NCBI GenBank assembly: GCA_051005875.1
Contig: JBPCIX010000037.1
Coordinates: 1 to 7,337, forward strand
Origin: JBPCIX01 sp051005875
Lineage (GTDB): Bacteria; Actinomycetota; CADDZG01; JAHWKV01
Length of the DNA stretch: 7,337 nt
Reading direction: 5' to 3'
The position numbers and the translations under genes are program-made. The notes beneath the pieces were generated by a model. That model was not told the DNA's origin and made no database searches. It saw only the letters and a program-made list of their open reading frames with translations. Below, in pieces: positions 1 through 6,431 of this stretch; position 1 is the first letter of the stretch, and each line of letters starts with the position of its first letter.

Positions 1-250
1 GTTCTTCCAGAGTGTGACGGTAGTGGATTTCAAGCTCGTCTCCATCGCGCTTCAAGAGCGCGGGCCAGTCGTACCCATCCGGGACGATGGGAGGCCGATT
101 GAATGGGGGCCGGGTCTGCTCATCGGCCATTTTCAAAAAAAGCAGCGGCGTCAGCTGCTCGACATACTCAATTGTGGAAATGCCGTCGTCGCGCAGCACC
201 CCGCAATAGTTGTAGAGCTTCTGAACAAGCGCGCCGGACGAGTTAGTCAC
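1..250 (-). CDS. hsdM: Type I restriction-modification methyltransferase subunit HsdM, N-terminal fragment (runs off the left edge)
   Basis: HsdM is the SAM-dependent adenine methyltransferase of type I restriction-modification; with HsdS it methylates host recognition sites. Only the first 83 codons are in the window. The translation has the hallmark opening of the HsdM N-terminal helical domain: LVQKLYNYCGVLRDDG at residues 8-23, then YVEQLTPLLFLKMADE at 29-44. The SAM-binding and NPPY motifs would lie beyond the left edge, so integrity of the catalytic part cannot be judged. The start is GTG at 250-248. An in-frame TAA at 262-260 excludes a longer protein, and the conserved block begins 7 residues after this GTG. 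There is no Shine-Dalgarno sequence before it. It lies 136 bases downstream of the VapC45-like toxin gene on the same strand and is separated from hsdR and hsdS by that toxin-antitoxin pair. Family identity is firm. Confidence 0.93.
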   Translation of the reverse strand, partial: MTNSSGALVQKLYNYCGVLRDDGISTIEYVEQLTPLLFLKMADEQTRPPFNRPPIVPDGYDWPALLKRDGDELEIHYRHTLEE

Positions 251-386
251 AAGCTGATGTTAACTGGCCCCGCCGAGGTCAGATGGGGGAGCGGCTTAAG
301 GCTTAGGGCGGGGTTCGCCCGACTTGCTTTCCGTTCCAGTCCCACCGGGAACCGTGGGCGGCGGCTGGGTTGGCGGGTAATGGATG
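251..386 (-). other. Leader between vapC45-like gene and hsdM, with two small hairpins
   Basis: This 136-base stretch holds no credible gene. Two inverted repeats are visible: CCCAC (341-345) with GTGGG (354-358), and GGGCG (306-310) with CGCCC (316-320). Neither is followed by a T run on the minus strand, so they are not classical intrinsic terminators. They could weaken read-through from the toxin gene into hsdM. A TAACAT box (262-257, minus) ends 6 bases before the hsdM GTG and could be a -10 element, in which case hsdM would have its own promoter. Confidence 0.35.
257..262 (-). promoter_or_regulatory. Possible -10 box (TAACAT) for leaderless hsdM transcript
   Basis: TAACAT on the minus strand fits the TAnnnT -10 pattern and stands 6 bases before the GTG start of hsdM, so transcription could begin at or next to the start codon. 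The absence of a Shine-Dalgarno sequence agrees with this. No convincing -35 element is seen at 16-18 bases. This is inference from spacing only. Confidence 0.25.
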
Positions 387-911
387 TCACTTCTTGCTCT
401 CTGGCCAAAGATGGCTGAGTCTCCGCCGCGATAGCTCGTTTTTAATGGCGACATCGGCCCTGCCCCTCACCTCCTGCGAACCAACCTTCTCGCGTGCTTC
501 AATCTGTCGAAGCAAGGCGCCCGGCGGGCTGACCTTGACCGGCCCTGGCGTGGGAAGAACGAAGGCCCCCCGTTCTGGTCGCTTTAGGGCCGCAACAATT
601 CGGGGTGAATGCGCCATCAGCAGCCCCCATTTGGTCAGCTCGTCGTTTACTCCCTTGTGATACGTAACCACGGCTATCCCTGTAAGTTCCAAAGACCGGA
701 CCTCGTTCTCTTGGGTGACCTGGCTCTTGTCGTGAGTGATCAATCCCGTAAATCCTCTGGCCGCCGCGGCCAGATAAAGAATCCAGTCGGGCGTCGCGGT
801 ATTCACGAATGAGCGGTCGAAGTCACCAAGCCTGACGATCTCGAACCCGAAGAGATCAAGTGGAAGCCCTGGGAAGGGTTTCATGTGCTCGTCGAGCAAG
901 AATCGGTACAC
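387..911 (-). CDS. vapC: VapC45-like PIN-domain toxin
   Basis: This 174-residue protein resembles the PIN-like toxins typified by Mycobacterium tuberculosis VapC45, which are paired with HTH-DUF433 antitoxins. PIN toxins of this kind are metal-dependent RNases. It opens with the typical first strand and acidic pair, FLLDEH (D8, E9). Further acidic candidates are D30, D42 in TPDW, and D61 in LITHDKSQ, which resembles the usual HD-K motif. Residues 1 to about 112 form the recognisable domain. The remaining 60 or so residues, rich in Pro, Arg and Lys, extend beyond what I would expect for the family and have no clear assignment. The start is GTG at 911; it is the only candidate between the antitoxin stop (941-939) and the conserved domain, and it has only a weak AAGG upstream. 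It follows the antitoxin gene by 27 bases, so the two are presumably co-transcribed. RNase activity and target are inferred from the family. Confidence 0.82.
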   Translation of the reverse strand: MYRFLLDEHMKPFPGLPLDLFGFEIVRLGDFDRSFVNTATPDWILYLAAAARGFTGLITHDKSQVTQENEVRSLELTGIAVVTYHKGVNDELTKWGLLMAHSPRIVAALKRPERGAFVLPTPGPVKVSPPGALLRQIEAREKVGSQEVRGRADVAIKNELSRRRLSHLWPESKK

Positions 912-938
912 GAACCTTGCCGACTCTAAGCCGCTGGC

Positions 939-1619
939 TTAGGCCGCCACCGGGAGCTTCTTGCCCGCCCGCAGCGACGCCTCAAGCCAAACCGCCTCTG
1001 CGGCAACTTTAGTGTCCACCTCGTAAAGCTCGGCAATCCGTTTGTCGGTGAGGTTTCGCTCCTTAAGCGCGAAAAGCACGATTGTCGGAATCCTCGACCC
1101 CACGATAAAGGGCTCGCCGCCTAAGACATCGGCATTTATTCGGGTATGGGCGGAGGGCCTAATCAGGTTCGGCCCCCAAAGCTTTCTCCGGCCCAGTTGG
1201 TCGGCCTCGGAAGCCTGCAGACGAAATTCGGGGAGCATCTTCGCTACCTCACCCGCCAACGCGGTTTGATTGTTCAACCAATCGACAATCGCTAACGGGT
1301 CCGCGGTGGGGACAAAGGCGCGCCCGCCACTGGCTTTGACGTTGAGGTCGATGGGGTTATCCCTTACGGCGTCGGCCATTCGTCTCGCGTCTTGAACCGA
1401 TACACCCTTCGTTCGGAGCCATGCTGTAAAACGAAGAAGCACGAGATCCTGGAAGGACCAGAGCTTCAATCTTTCCAGAGAAACCGAGGGCACTACAAGC
1501 TTTGACTCCCGCGCCCAATAGTAAACGGTCGATTTGGGTACCCCGGAAAGCTGCGAAGCGCGCTCCGCCGAATAGGCTCCCCGGCGAGCCGGAAACGATG
1601 TCAGCTTTAGATTTTCCAC
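939..1619 (-). CDS. vapB: VapB45-like antitoxin: HTH plus DUF433
   Basis: This 226-residue protein has the two-part architecture of VapB45-type antitoxins. Residues 16-37 (YSAERASQLSGVPKSTVYYW) form a MerR-like helix-turn-helix, continued by WSFQDLVLLRFTAWLRTKGVSVQDARR at 54-80. Residues about 160-212 are a DUF433 domain with its diagnostic VLGGEPFIVGSRIP (165-178), followed by the second winged-helix-like half. The middle part (90-150) is unassigned. Family knowledge suggests that it neutralises the PIN toxin encoded 27 bases downstream and represses its own promoter. The start is GTG at 1619; an in-frame TAG lies 6 codons upstream, and only a weak GGA precedes the start. The gene lies 561 bases downstream of hsdS and, with its toxin, separates hsdS from hsdM. 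Function as antitoxin is well supported by the pairing; the binding site is not known. Confidence 0.85.
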   Translation of the reverse strand: MENLKLTSFPARRGAYSAERASQLSGVPKSTVYYWARESKLVVPSVSLERLKLWSFQDLVLLRFTAWLRTKGVSVQDARRMADAVRDNPIDLNVKASGGRAFVPTADPLAIVDWLNNQTALAGEVAKMLPEFRLQASEADQLGRRKLWGPNLIRPSAHTRINADVLGGEPFIVGSRIPTIVLFALKERNLTDKRIAELYEVDTKVAAEAVWLEASLRAGKKLPVAA

Positions 1620-1636
1620 CTGCGTCCGTCCAGTCT

Positions 1637-1676
1637 AGATTAAGCTCCCTGCCTTACAAGTAGGCTACTACTAGGC
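1637..1676 (-). promoter_or_regulatory. Candidate operator and -10 region for vapBC45-like operon
   Basis: Upstream of the antitoxin start the plus strand carries TAGGC at 1661-1665 and again at 1672-1676, exactly 11 bases apart, about one helical turn. A near-inverted copy, GCCTTA, lies at 1651-1656. A possible minus-strand -10 box, TAATCT, lies at 1642-1637, and no good -35 is visible. Helical-turn-spaced repeats next to an autoregulatory HTH antitoxin make this a reasonable operator candidate, but it is inference. Confidence 0.25.
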
Positions 1677-1783
1677 ACCGACAAGAAACCGGCCATCAGA
1701 GTGCCTTGGTGATGCCTGAGCGTCGGCTGTTCGCTAGTTCGCCCTCTCTATACAGCCACCCATCCATTTCCCGGCCACGGGAT

Positions 1784-1789
1784 TATACT
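1784..1789 (+). promoter_or_regulatory. Possible -10 box (TATACT) of the zinc-ribbon gene
   Basis: TATACT matches 5 of 6 bases of the sigma70 -10 consensus and would place the transcript start about 40 bases before the ATG at 1839. No clear TTGACA-like element is seen 16-18 bases upstream, so the promoter is only probable. It lies in the 219-base divergent region shared with the minus-strand antitoxin gene, in which I see no other gene. Confidence 0.35.
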
Positions 1790-1827
1790 CGTGTTACGAT
1801 GGAGCGAACACACGTTCGCTATCAATT

Positions 1828-1833
1828 AGGAGG
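1828..1833 (+). promoter_or_regulatory. Ribosome binding site AGGAGG of the zinc-ribbon gene
   Basis: A perfect AGGAGG ends 5 bases before the ATG at 1839. It is the strongest Shine-Dalgarno sequence in the window and decides that the short frame 1839-1985 is translated, against the longer overlapping frames on both strands. Confidence 0.8.
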
Positions 1834-1838
1834 CCGAA

Positions 1839-1985
1839 ATGCACAACGTTGGAGAGAAGCCCGGGAAGGGACACTATTGCTGTACCGCTTGTAGCTGGAA
1901 TGTTTACTTGGACCAAGACTCGGATCGCTTGCCACCTTGCGGCAACTGCGGAAAGGGTCAGGCCACCAAATACGATCGCTGCTAA
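1839..1985 (+). CDS. Small zinc-ribbon protein (48 residues)
   Basis: This small gene encodes 48 residues with two Cys-x-x-C knuckles: C15-T-A-C18 and C34-G-N-C37. C14 and the final C48 are additional cysteines. The text GEKPGKGHYCCTACSW (5-20) followed by the acidic LDQDSDRLPPCGNCG (24-38) is typical of the short zinc-ribbon or rubredoxin-like proteins that begin GxKPGxGxYxCxxCGW and end in LPPCxxCG. Such proteins bind one metal ion; their cellular role is unknown, so no function is assigned. The ATG is set by the perfect AGGAGG 5 bases upstream. It is the only plus-strand gene between hsdS and vapB45, convergent with hsdS and divergent from the antitoxin, so it is transcribed independently. 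The stop codon overlaps the left arm of an inverted repeat resembling an integron attC site. Confidence 0.85.
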   Translation: MHNVGEKPGKGHYCCTACSWNVYLDQDSDRLPPCGNCGKGQATKYDRC

Positions 1986-2057
1986 CGATGCCTCGGGCCT
2001 ATTGTCCGGAAACTCGTAGAGTTGCTGGCCATGAAGGCCAAGGATTCGAGCGTTAGG
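1982..2057 (+). repeat. Imperfect inverted repeat after the zinc-ribbon gene, attC-like
   Basis: CTAACG (1982-1987), overlapping the stop of the zinc-ribbon gene, is the exact inverse of CGTTAG (2051-2056). The right arm continues to GTTAGGT (2052-2058), a perfect match to the integron core consensus GTTRRRY. The left arm TGCTAAC misses RYYYAAC by one base. Inside, CCTCGGGCC (1992-2000) can pair imperfectly with GGCCAAGG (2036-2043), and two short hairpins are visible: AACTC/GAGTT and TGGCC/GGCCA. Spacing and layout resemble an attC site, but short degenerate motifs arise by chance, and a simple terminator for the zinc-ribbon gene is possible. Confidence 0.25.
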
Positions 2058-2058
2058 T

Positions 2059-2180
2059 GTAATTGGGGAACCCTTAGAGGCGGTGAACGAACTGCGGAAA
2101 GACGGGTCGTTTAACCGGCCCGCTCGCTGGACGGGCATCCCGCCGTGCAACTCGGTTACCCCTGGCCGGAACAGGGCCGG
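2059..2180. other. Intergenic stretch between zinc-ribbon gene and hsdS, rich in short inverted repeats
   Basis: No gene is supported here. Directly after the hsdS stop are two mutually exclusive stems: CCCTG (2160-2164) with CAGGG (2172-2176), and GCCGG (2165-2169) with CCGGC (2177-2181). A wider pair, TAACC (2112-2116) and GGTTA (2154-2158), encloses CGGGcatCCCG. Because no T run follows on either strand, a classical intrinsic terminator is not shown. The convergent ends of hsdS and the zinc-ribbon gene make some termination function likely. Confidence 0.3.
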
Positions 2181-3551
2181 CTAGATTGCGGGGGTCATAA
2201 TTTCTCCCGCGAAGGCACGACTTAAAACAGCCTGGCGGAGATGCCGGGTACGCAGTAGGTCCCTGTGAACTTCGTACTCGAGTTCGTCCACTAGCGAAAG
2301 GCGGCGATCGACCTCGGTCACGATTCGCTCCTGCTCATACTGGGGCGGGATGGGAACGGGAAAGGCTTTCAGCTTGGTCATGTTGATAGAGGCAAGGTTC
2401 GTTGTTTGCTTCCCCTCGTTGAGGAAGTAGATCTGTCCAAAAGTGTTGCCGTACCAGGAGACGAACTTCGGAAGGATCTCTGGAGATCTTGCGCGAGCTC
2501 GGAAAATGTGATTCTGGTGGATGCAGGGATCGATCTGCCCTTCCCATATCCATCCGCGGCCCAGTTTGTCCCGGTCTCCACCTTCAGTGAAAAGGACGTC
2601 TCCAACCTTGAGACTTAGCTTGTCGATTTCTTCTTCCGTAGCTTCTATAGTCTTCATTTCGTCTAGGTCTAGATATCCTCGTTGGACGTTGGCAACTCTT
2701 AGGTAAGGTACCTCTACCCATGGATGGGCGGAACGGCGTTTTTGATCCTTTGTGATCCCGCCCACAATCTCGGCAATCTCGTCTAGTCGGGCCCAACGCC
2801 AGTGCGGTGGAACCGGTGGTATTACCCCCCCTTGGTTGGCCGTCGGGATTTCGGCAGGTGCGTCTTCCAAGTTACCCTCCTGCATTTGTCGAGGTTGGCC
2901 CGGCTGCCCAGGCAATCCCTCTCTCTGGAACAGGCGGCCGGTGACGGCGGCTTGGAGGACGGCGGCGCGGTAGCGCCTTAGGTTGGCCTGGACGCGGCGC
3001 AGGGAGGCGACTCCGGCGTCGAGGCGTGTGAACTGCTTTTCGATCTCTTCCACGACTTCCTCTTGTTCGGCAATCGAAGGAGTCACAATCTCCTGTGCTT
3101 CCAAGTCCTGACGCCGCAAACTTGGGATCGCGGTCGATGAGTCTAGTTGGCCGAGGCGCAGTGACCTCAATTGGTGGGCCAGAAAGCGGGGCCGCACCTC
3201 GTCGCCGATCTCCAGGAAGTAGGTGGTGTCGATGGGCCAGCATCCAGATTCGGCAAGGTGCACGCTACCTGCATTGCCCTTGCGGCCTACGACGACGGTC
3301 GGGTAATCGACCAAGGCTTGTGAATGAAAGCCAACGACGCCACTCGATCCGTAAACAGGAATCGGCCCATCTACCCTCCGCTCCTTCTGCGCGAGGCCCT
3401 TGCCATATTTGACCTTTGCCACTGCTCCAAGTGGTTTTCTACTCCAGGGCGCAGAGGGATTGGGGGCTGTGGGGAGAGCGTCCGTCCCTGATTCAGTGAC
3501 TTCGTCGATGCTCTCTACAATCTTGCCGGTAGATAGCCCGTCGCCATTCAT
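2181..3551 (-). CDS. hsdS: Type I restriction-modification specificity subunit HsdS
   Basis: HsdS recognises the bipartite target and holds HsdM and HsdR together. The 456-residue length and repeated plan are standard. After a 35-residue Ser/Pro/Thr-rich leader, target recognition domain 1 covers about 36-160, with PVYGSSGVVGF at 65-75 and VVVGRKGNAGSV at 86-97. The central conserved helix follows at 160-208 (AEQEEVVEEIEKQFTRLD, ending AAVTGRLF). A Gly/Pro/Gln-rich linker (211-248) leads to domain 2 at 249-402, starting at HWRWARLDEI, with VPYLRVANVQRG at 281-292 and VGDVLFTEGGDRDKLGRG at 316-333. The second conserved helix runs from 403 to the end (QYEQERIVTEVDRRL, AVLSRAFAGEIM). The two recognition domains are unlike each other, as expected for an asymmetric site. 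The start ATG overlaps the hsdR stop (ATGA, 4 bases), implying translational coupling. No truncation is seen. The site cannot be predicted from sequence alone. Confidence 0.95.
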   Translation of the reverse strand: MNGDGLSTGKIVESIDEVTESGTDALPTAPNPSAPWSRKPLGAVAKVKYGKGLAQKERRVDGPIPVYGSSGVVGFHSQALVDYPTVVVGRKGNAGSVHLAESGCWPIDTTYFLEIGDEVRPRFLAHQLRSLRLGQLDSSTAIPSLRRQDLEAQEIVTPSIAEQEEVVEEIEKQFTRLDAGVASLRRVQANLRRYRAAVLQAAVTGRLFQREGLPGQPGQPRQMQEGNLEDAPAEIPTANQGGVIPPVPPHWRWARLDEIAEIVGGITKDQKRRSAHPWVEVPYLRVANVQRGYLDLDEMKTIEATEEEIDKLSLKVGDVLFTEGGDRDKLGRGWIWEGQIDPCIHQNHIFRARARSPEILPKFVSWYGNTFGQIYFLNEGKQTTNLASINMTKLKAFPVPIPPQYEQERIVTEVDRRLSLVDELEYEVHRDLLRTRHLRQAVLSRAFAGEIMTPAI

Positions 3552-6373
3552 CCTGGCAGGGCCTCGTTTAGCTCTTCCAGTAGTTCAGGCAGGTCGGGGC
3601 CGAAGAGTTGGGTGGCTTTCCCTAGGCCCCCGTGCTCGTTGAAGGGGACATAGTCGAAGTCGTCTACTCCGATGGCCAGGCTGTTGGCTATCTGGTCGCG
3701 GATCATTTCCAGCCAGCTTCGTTGTTCTTCGGTGAATTTGCGGCCGGTGTTTTCTTGCTGGGCCAGCCAGTTCTTGAAGTGCTCGTTTACTTTCTCGGAG
3801 AATGGCGTTAGTTCGTTTTCTTCTTGCATTGCGAAGCGAATTAGGGAGACCAGGTCCGTAAGTACCCGTTGGCCGGATCCCTTCACCCTTGTTTTGTCCA
3901 GCTGTTCGTAGGCCCGCCACAACACGTCCGGCGTCCATTGGCGGGGCGGGCGCTGGATGGTTGTGGCCAGCTCTTTGACCTGCTCGTAAGTCAGCCTCTG
4001 TCGGTAGGGCCGGGTGAACATGATCTGCAGGGCGGTTATCTCGTCCTTGTTGTCGCGGATGAACTCCTCGAACGACTTTACGATGCTGCGCGCCGCTTCA
4101 GTCGCCTCGGCCGAGTGGCCAGCCCAAAGGAGCTTGTCCTTGCTGGTGGTGTCGATGGTTTGCTCGTAGGACTTTTTGATCTCGATCAATTTGTTCCTAA
4201 GGTCCGGGTTGCCGGCGATAGGGGCGGCAGCTGTTTCCAGCAATTGGGCCGCCGCTTCCGCCACTGCTTCCGGTGGAGGATCGGCTTGGCCGGTGGCCGT
4301 CCGTGCCGCGGCGACGTGCTCGTCGGGGTCAAGGGCCCGCACGATCGCTCCGGTGAGTTCACTCATGCCGACGCCTCCGGTGGCTTCCTCTACGATCTTT
4401 CGATCGGCGGAGGTGAGGTTTCGGTCGAGCCGCGCCAGGCGGCTGGCTAGGGACGAAAGAAGGTCGGGGTCGCGGTTTCCGAAACTGAGTTGTTCTAGGA
4501 GTTTCTCAAACGAAACAGTGCGCTTGCGTTCCAGCGGCCGGCTGTCGCCCAGGTCTTCTTTGCAAATGCCGACGGCGTCAACGATTACAAACCGGTCTTT
4601 GGCCCGGGCGTCGGGCGTGACGGACTTCAGGTCGTCGTCGCCGATCACCCGGACTCCGCGGCCCTTCATCTGTTCAAAATAGGTCCGGCTATGAACGCCG
4701 CGCATGAAAAACACGATCTCAAGGGGTTTTACGTCGGTGCCGGTGGCGATCATGTCGACGGTCACTGCGATGCGGGGGTTGAAGCTGTTGCGGAAGGATG
4801 CAATCAAATCCTCGGCTTTGCCTCCCGTCGCTTTGTAGGTGATTTTTTGGGCGAACTCGTTGCCCTTGCCGAACTCTTCCCGAACGATTCGCACGATGTC
4901 TTCGGCGTGGGAGTCGTCTTTCGCAAAGATGAGCGTTTTGGGGACCTCACGGCGGCCGGGGAAGATTTCGGTGAAAAGCTTGTCCCGGAAAGTGCGGATG
5001 ACGGTTCGGATTTGATCTTCCGACACCACGGCCCGATCCAGCGTCTCGGCGCCGTAGGTGAAATCCTCGTCGAGCTTTTCCCAGCGCCGGGCGCGGGTCA
5101 GACGGTCTCTTTTGTCAACGAAGAATTCGGCGGGAACCGTGCCGCCCTTGGCGGTGATTTCGGTGCGGATCTCGTAAACGTCGAAGGTGACGTTCACGCC
5201 GTCGGCGACCGCCTTCTCGTGGTCGTACTCCATCACCAGGTTCTGGTGGAAAAAGCCGAAGGTCTGCTTGGACGGCGTGGCGGTTAGGCCTACGAGGAAC
5301 CCGTCGAAGTACTCCAGAACCTGACGCCACAGGTTATAGATCGAGCGGTGACATTCGTCGGTGACGATTACGTCGAAGGTCTCGATTGGGATCTTCGGGT
5401 TGTAGGCCACCGGCAGCGGCTGGGCGCCGGGAGGGGCGTAGTCGAAGGCCGAAACCTCGTCGGCTTCCTCGGGCAGGTCGGGATCTCCCTGGAGCATCGA
5501 GTAAAGGCGTTGAATGGTTGAGATGACGACTTTAGCGGTCGGGTCAAAGACGTTGGATTGCAGGTGCTGGAGGACGTACAGCTCGGTGAATTTGCGTCCA
5601 TCGTCGGGGGTGACGAACTGCTCGAACTCTTTTTTCGCCTGGCGTCCGAGGTTGGCCCGGTCGACCAGAAACAAAACTCTTCGGGCACGTCCGTACTTCA
5701 CCAGCCGGTAAACGAAATTGCAGGCGGTGAAGGTCTTGCCGGATCCGGTCGCCATTTGGATAAGAGCCCGCGGCTTGTTGGCGGCGAAGGATTGCTCGAG
5801 GTTCGTAATAGCGGTCACCTGCGCCGGCCACAGGCCGTCGGTGGGCAGCGGCGGCATTTTTGTCAGACGAGCCCGCAAAGTAGGACTGACTTCGTACGTC
5901 GCTGGCGGCTCGGCCACCATGGCCAGACTTCGAACATGCTGTGTGTAGCCTGCCTCCCCGAGCCACTGCTGCATCGTTTCGGGGCGGTGGAATGTAAAGA
6001 CTGGGCGGGACCGGGGGTCGGGGTCGAACAGGTTGGTGAAGTAGGTTTCCACGCCGGTCGTTTCGTATAGAAACGGCAGCGGCCGTCGATACGCGGGCAG
6101 TCCGGCGGGGAGCCCTTCGCTGTAGCGCATCGTCTGAGCCTCAACGCCGGTGAGAGTCCAGCCCTCTTTCTTGGCCTCGGCGGCCCCGGCGGCGGCGCCA
6201 TTCACAAACAGCAGATAGTCGACCGGGCCGCTCTCGGTCGGAAACTCTCGTACCGCGACCCCTAGCCCTGCGGTCAGGTTGGTGGCGCCGCGGTCCTGAA
6301 TAATCCAGCCGGCGGCCAGAAGCTGCTGGTCGATCTGCTTTCGGGCTTCCCCCTCGGGCTTTGCAGGAGTCAT
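3548..6373 (-). CDS. hsdR: Type I restriction endonuclease/translocase subunit HsdR (EcoEI R-like)
   Basis: HsdR pumps DNA using ATP and cuts it when the HsdMS complex meets an unmodified site. The 941-residue protein reads through without interruption. The N-terminal nuclease domain shows D52 in GPVDYLLF and the E66-A-K68 of AEAKKEG, the D...ExK core. The helicase part follows: Walker A MATGSGKT (207-214), DEAD-box variant TDECH (338-342), motif III GLTATP (362-367), motif V-like IATGTDVKPLE (542-552) and motif VI QMKGRGVRV (568-576). The C-terminal helical region (about 720-941) presumably binds the methylase core. Sequence style resembles EcoEI R. The ATG at 6373 is chosen because the homologous N-terminus starts there; the frame stays open to 6643, but that part overlaps the toxin gene and looks like non-coding composition. 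No Shine-Dalgarno is seen; a TACTCT box lies 7 bases upstream. It follows the FitB-like gene by 58 bases and overlaps hsdS by 4. Confidence 0.96.
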   Translation of the reverse strand: MTPAKPEGEARKQIDQQLLAAGWIIQDRGATNLTAGLGVAVREFPTESGPVDYLLFVNGAAAGAAEAKKEGWTLTGVEAQTMRYSEGLPAGLPAYRRPLPFLYETTGVETYFTNLFDPDPRSRPVFTFHRPETMQQWLGEAGYTQHVRSLAMVAEPPATYEVSPTLRARLTKMPPLPTDGLWPAQVTAITNLEQSFAANKPRALIQMATGSGKTFTACNFVYRLVKYGRARRVLFLVDRANLGRQAKKEFEQFVTPDDGRKFTELYVLQHLQSNVFDPTAKVVISTIQRLYSMLQGDPDLPEEADEVSAFDYAPPGAQPLPVAYNPKIPIETFDVIVTDECHRSIYNLWRQVLEYFDGFLVGLTATPSKQTFGFFHQNLVMEYDHEKAVADGVNVTFDVYEIRTEITAKGGTVPAEFFVDKRDRLTRARRWEKLDEDFTYGAETLDRAVVSEDQIRTVIRTFRDKLFTEIFPGRREVPKTLIFAKDDSHAEDIVRIVREEFGKGNEFAQKITYKATGGKAEDLIASFRNSFNPRIAVTVDMIATGTDVKPLEIVFFMRGVHSRTYFEQMKGRGVRVIGDDDLKSVTPDARAKDRFVIVDAVGICKEDLGDSRPLERKRTVSFEKLLEQLSFGNRDPDLLSSLASRLARLDRNLTSADRKIVEEATGGVGMSELTGAIVRALDPDEHVAAARTATGQADPPPEAVAEAAAQLLETAAAPIAGNPDLRNKLIEIKKSYEQTIDTTSKDKLLWAGHSAEATEAARSIVKSFEEFIRDNKDEITALQIMFTRPYRQRLTYEQVKELATTIQRPPRQWTPDVLWRAYEQLDKTRVKGSGQRVLTDLVSLIRFAMQEENELTPFSEKVNEHFKNWLAQQENTGRKFTEEQRSWLEMIRDQIANSLAIGVDDFDYVPFNEHGGLGKATQLFGPDLPELLEELNEALPG

Positions 6374-6380
6374 GACATCC

Positions 6381-6386
6381 AGAGTA
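6381..6386 (-). promoter_or_regulatory. Possible -10 box (TACTCT) just before hsdR
   Basis: The minus strand reads TACTCT, a TAnnnT match, ending 7 bases before the hsdR ATG, which lacks a Shine-Dalgarno sequence. TTTACC lies about 15 bases further upstream as a weak -35 candidate. The arrangement would allow an internal promoter giving a nearly leaderless hsdR transcript, in addition to read-through from the toxin-antitoxin genes. Confidence 0.22.
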
Positions 6387-6431
6387 TCCGCCCGTGGGCT
6401 TGGTAAAGGGCGGGGGGCTAATACTGGGGGG

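Noticed and set aside
341..358. Intrinsic terminator after the VapC45-like gene
   Set aside because: The stem is only 5 base pairs with an 8-base loop and no T run follows, so termination is not supported.
14..418. 134-codon plus-strand frame at the left edge
   Set aside because: It lies opposite the clear HsdM N-terminus and the end of the toxin gene, and its product resembles no family.
1794..2150. 118-codon minus-strand frame between hsdS and vapB45
   Set aside because: It covers the zinc-ribbon gene antisense, has no ribosome binding site, and shows no recognisable domain; the plus-strand gene has a perfect AGGAGG and paired cysteines.
4691..5287. 198-codon plus-strand frame inside hsdR
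   Set aside because: It is antisense to the helicase domain of an intact hsdR; its Val/Gly/Asp-rich composition is typical of the complement of a high-GC gene.
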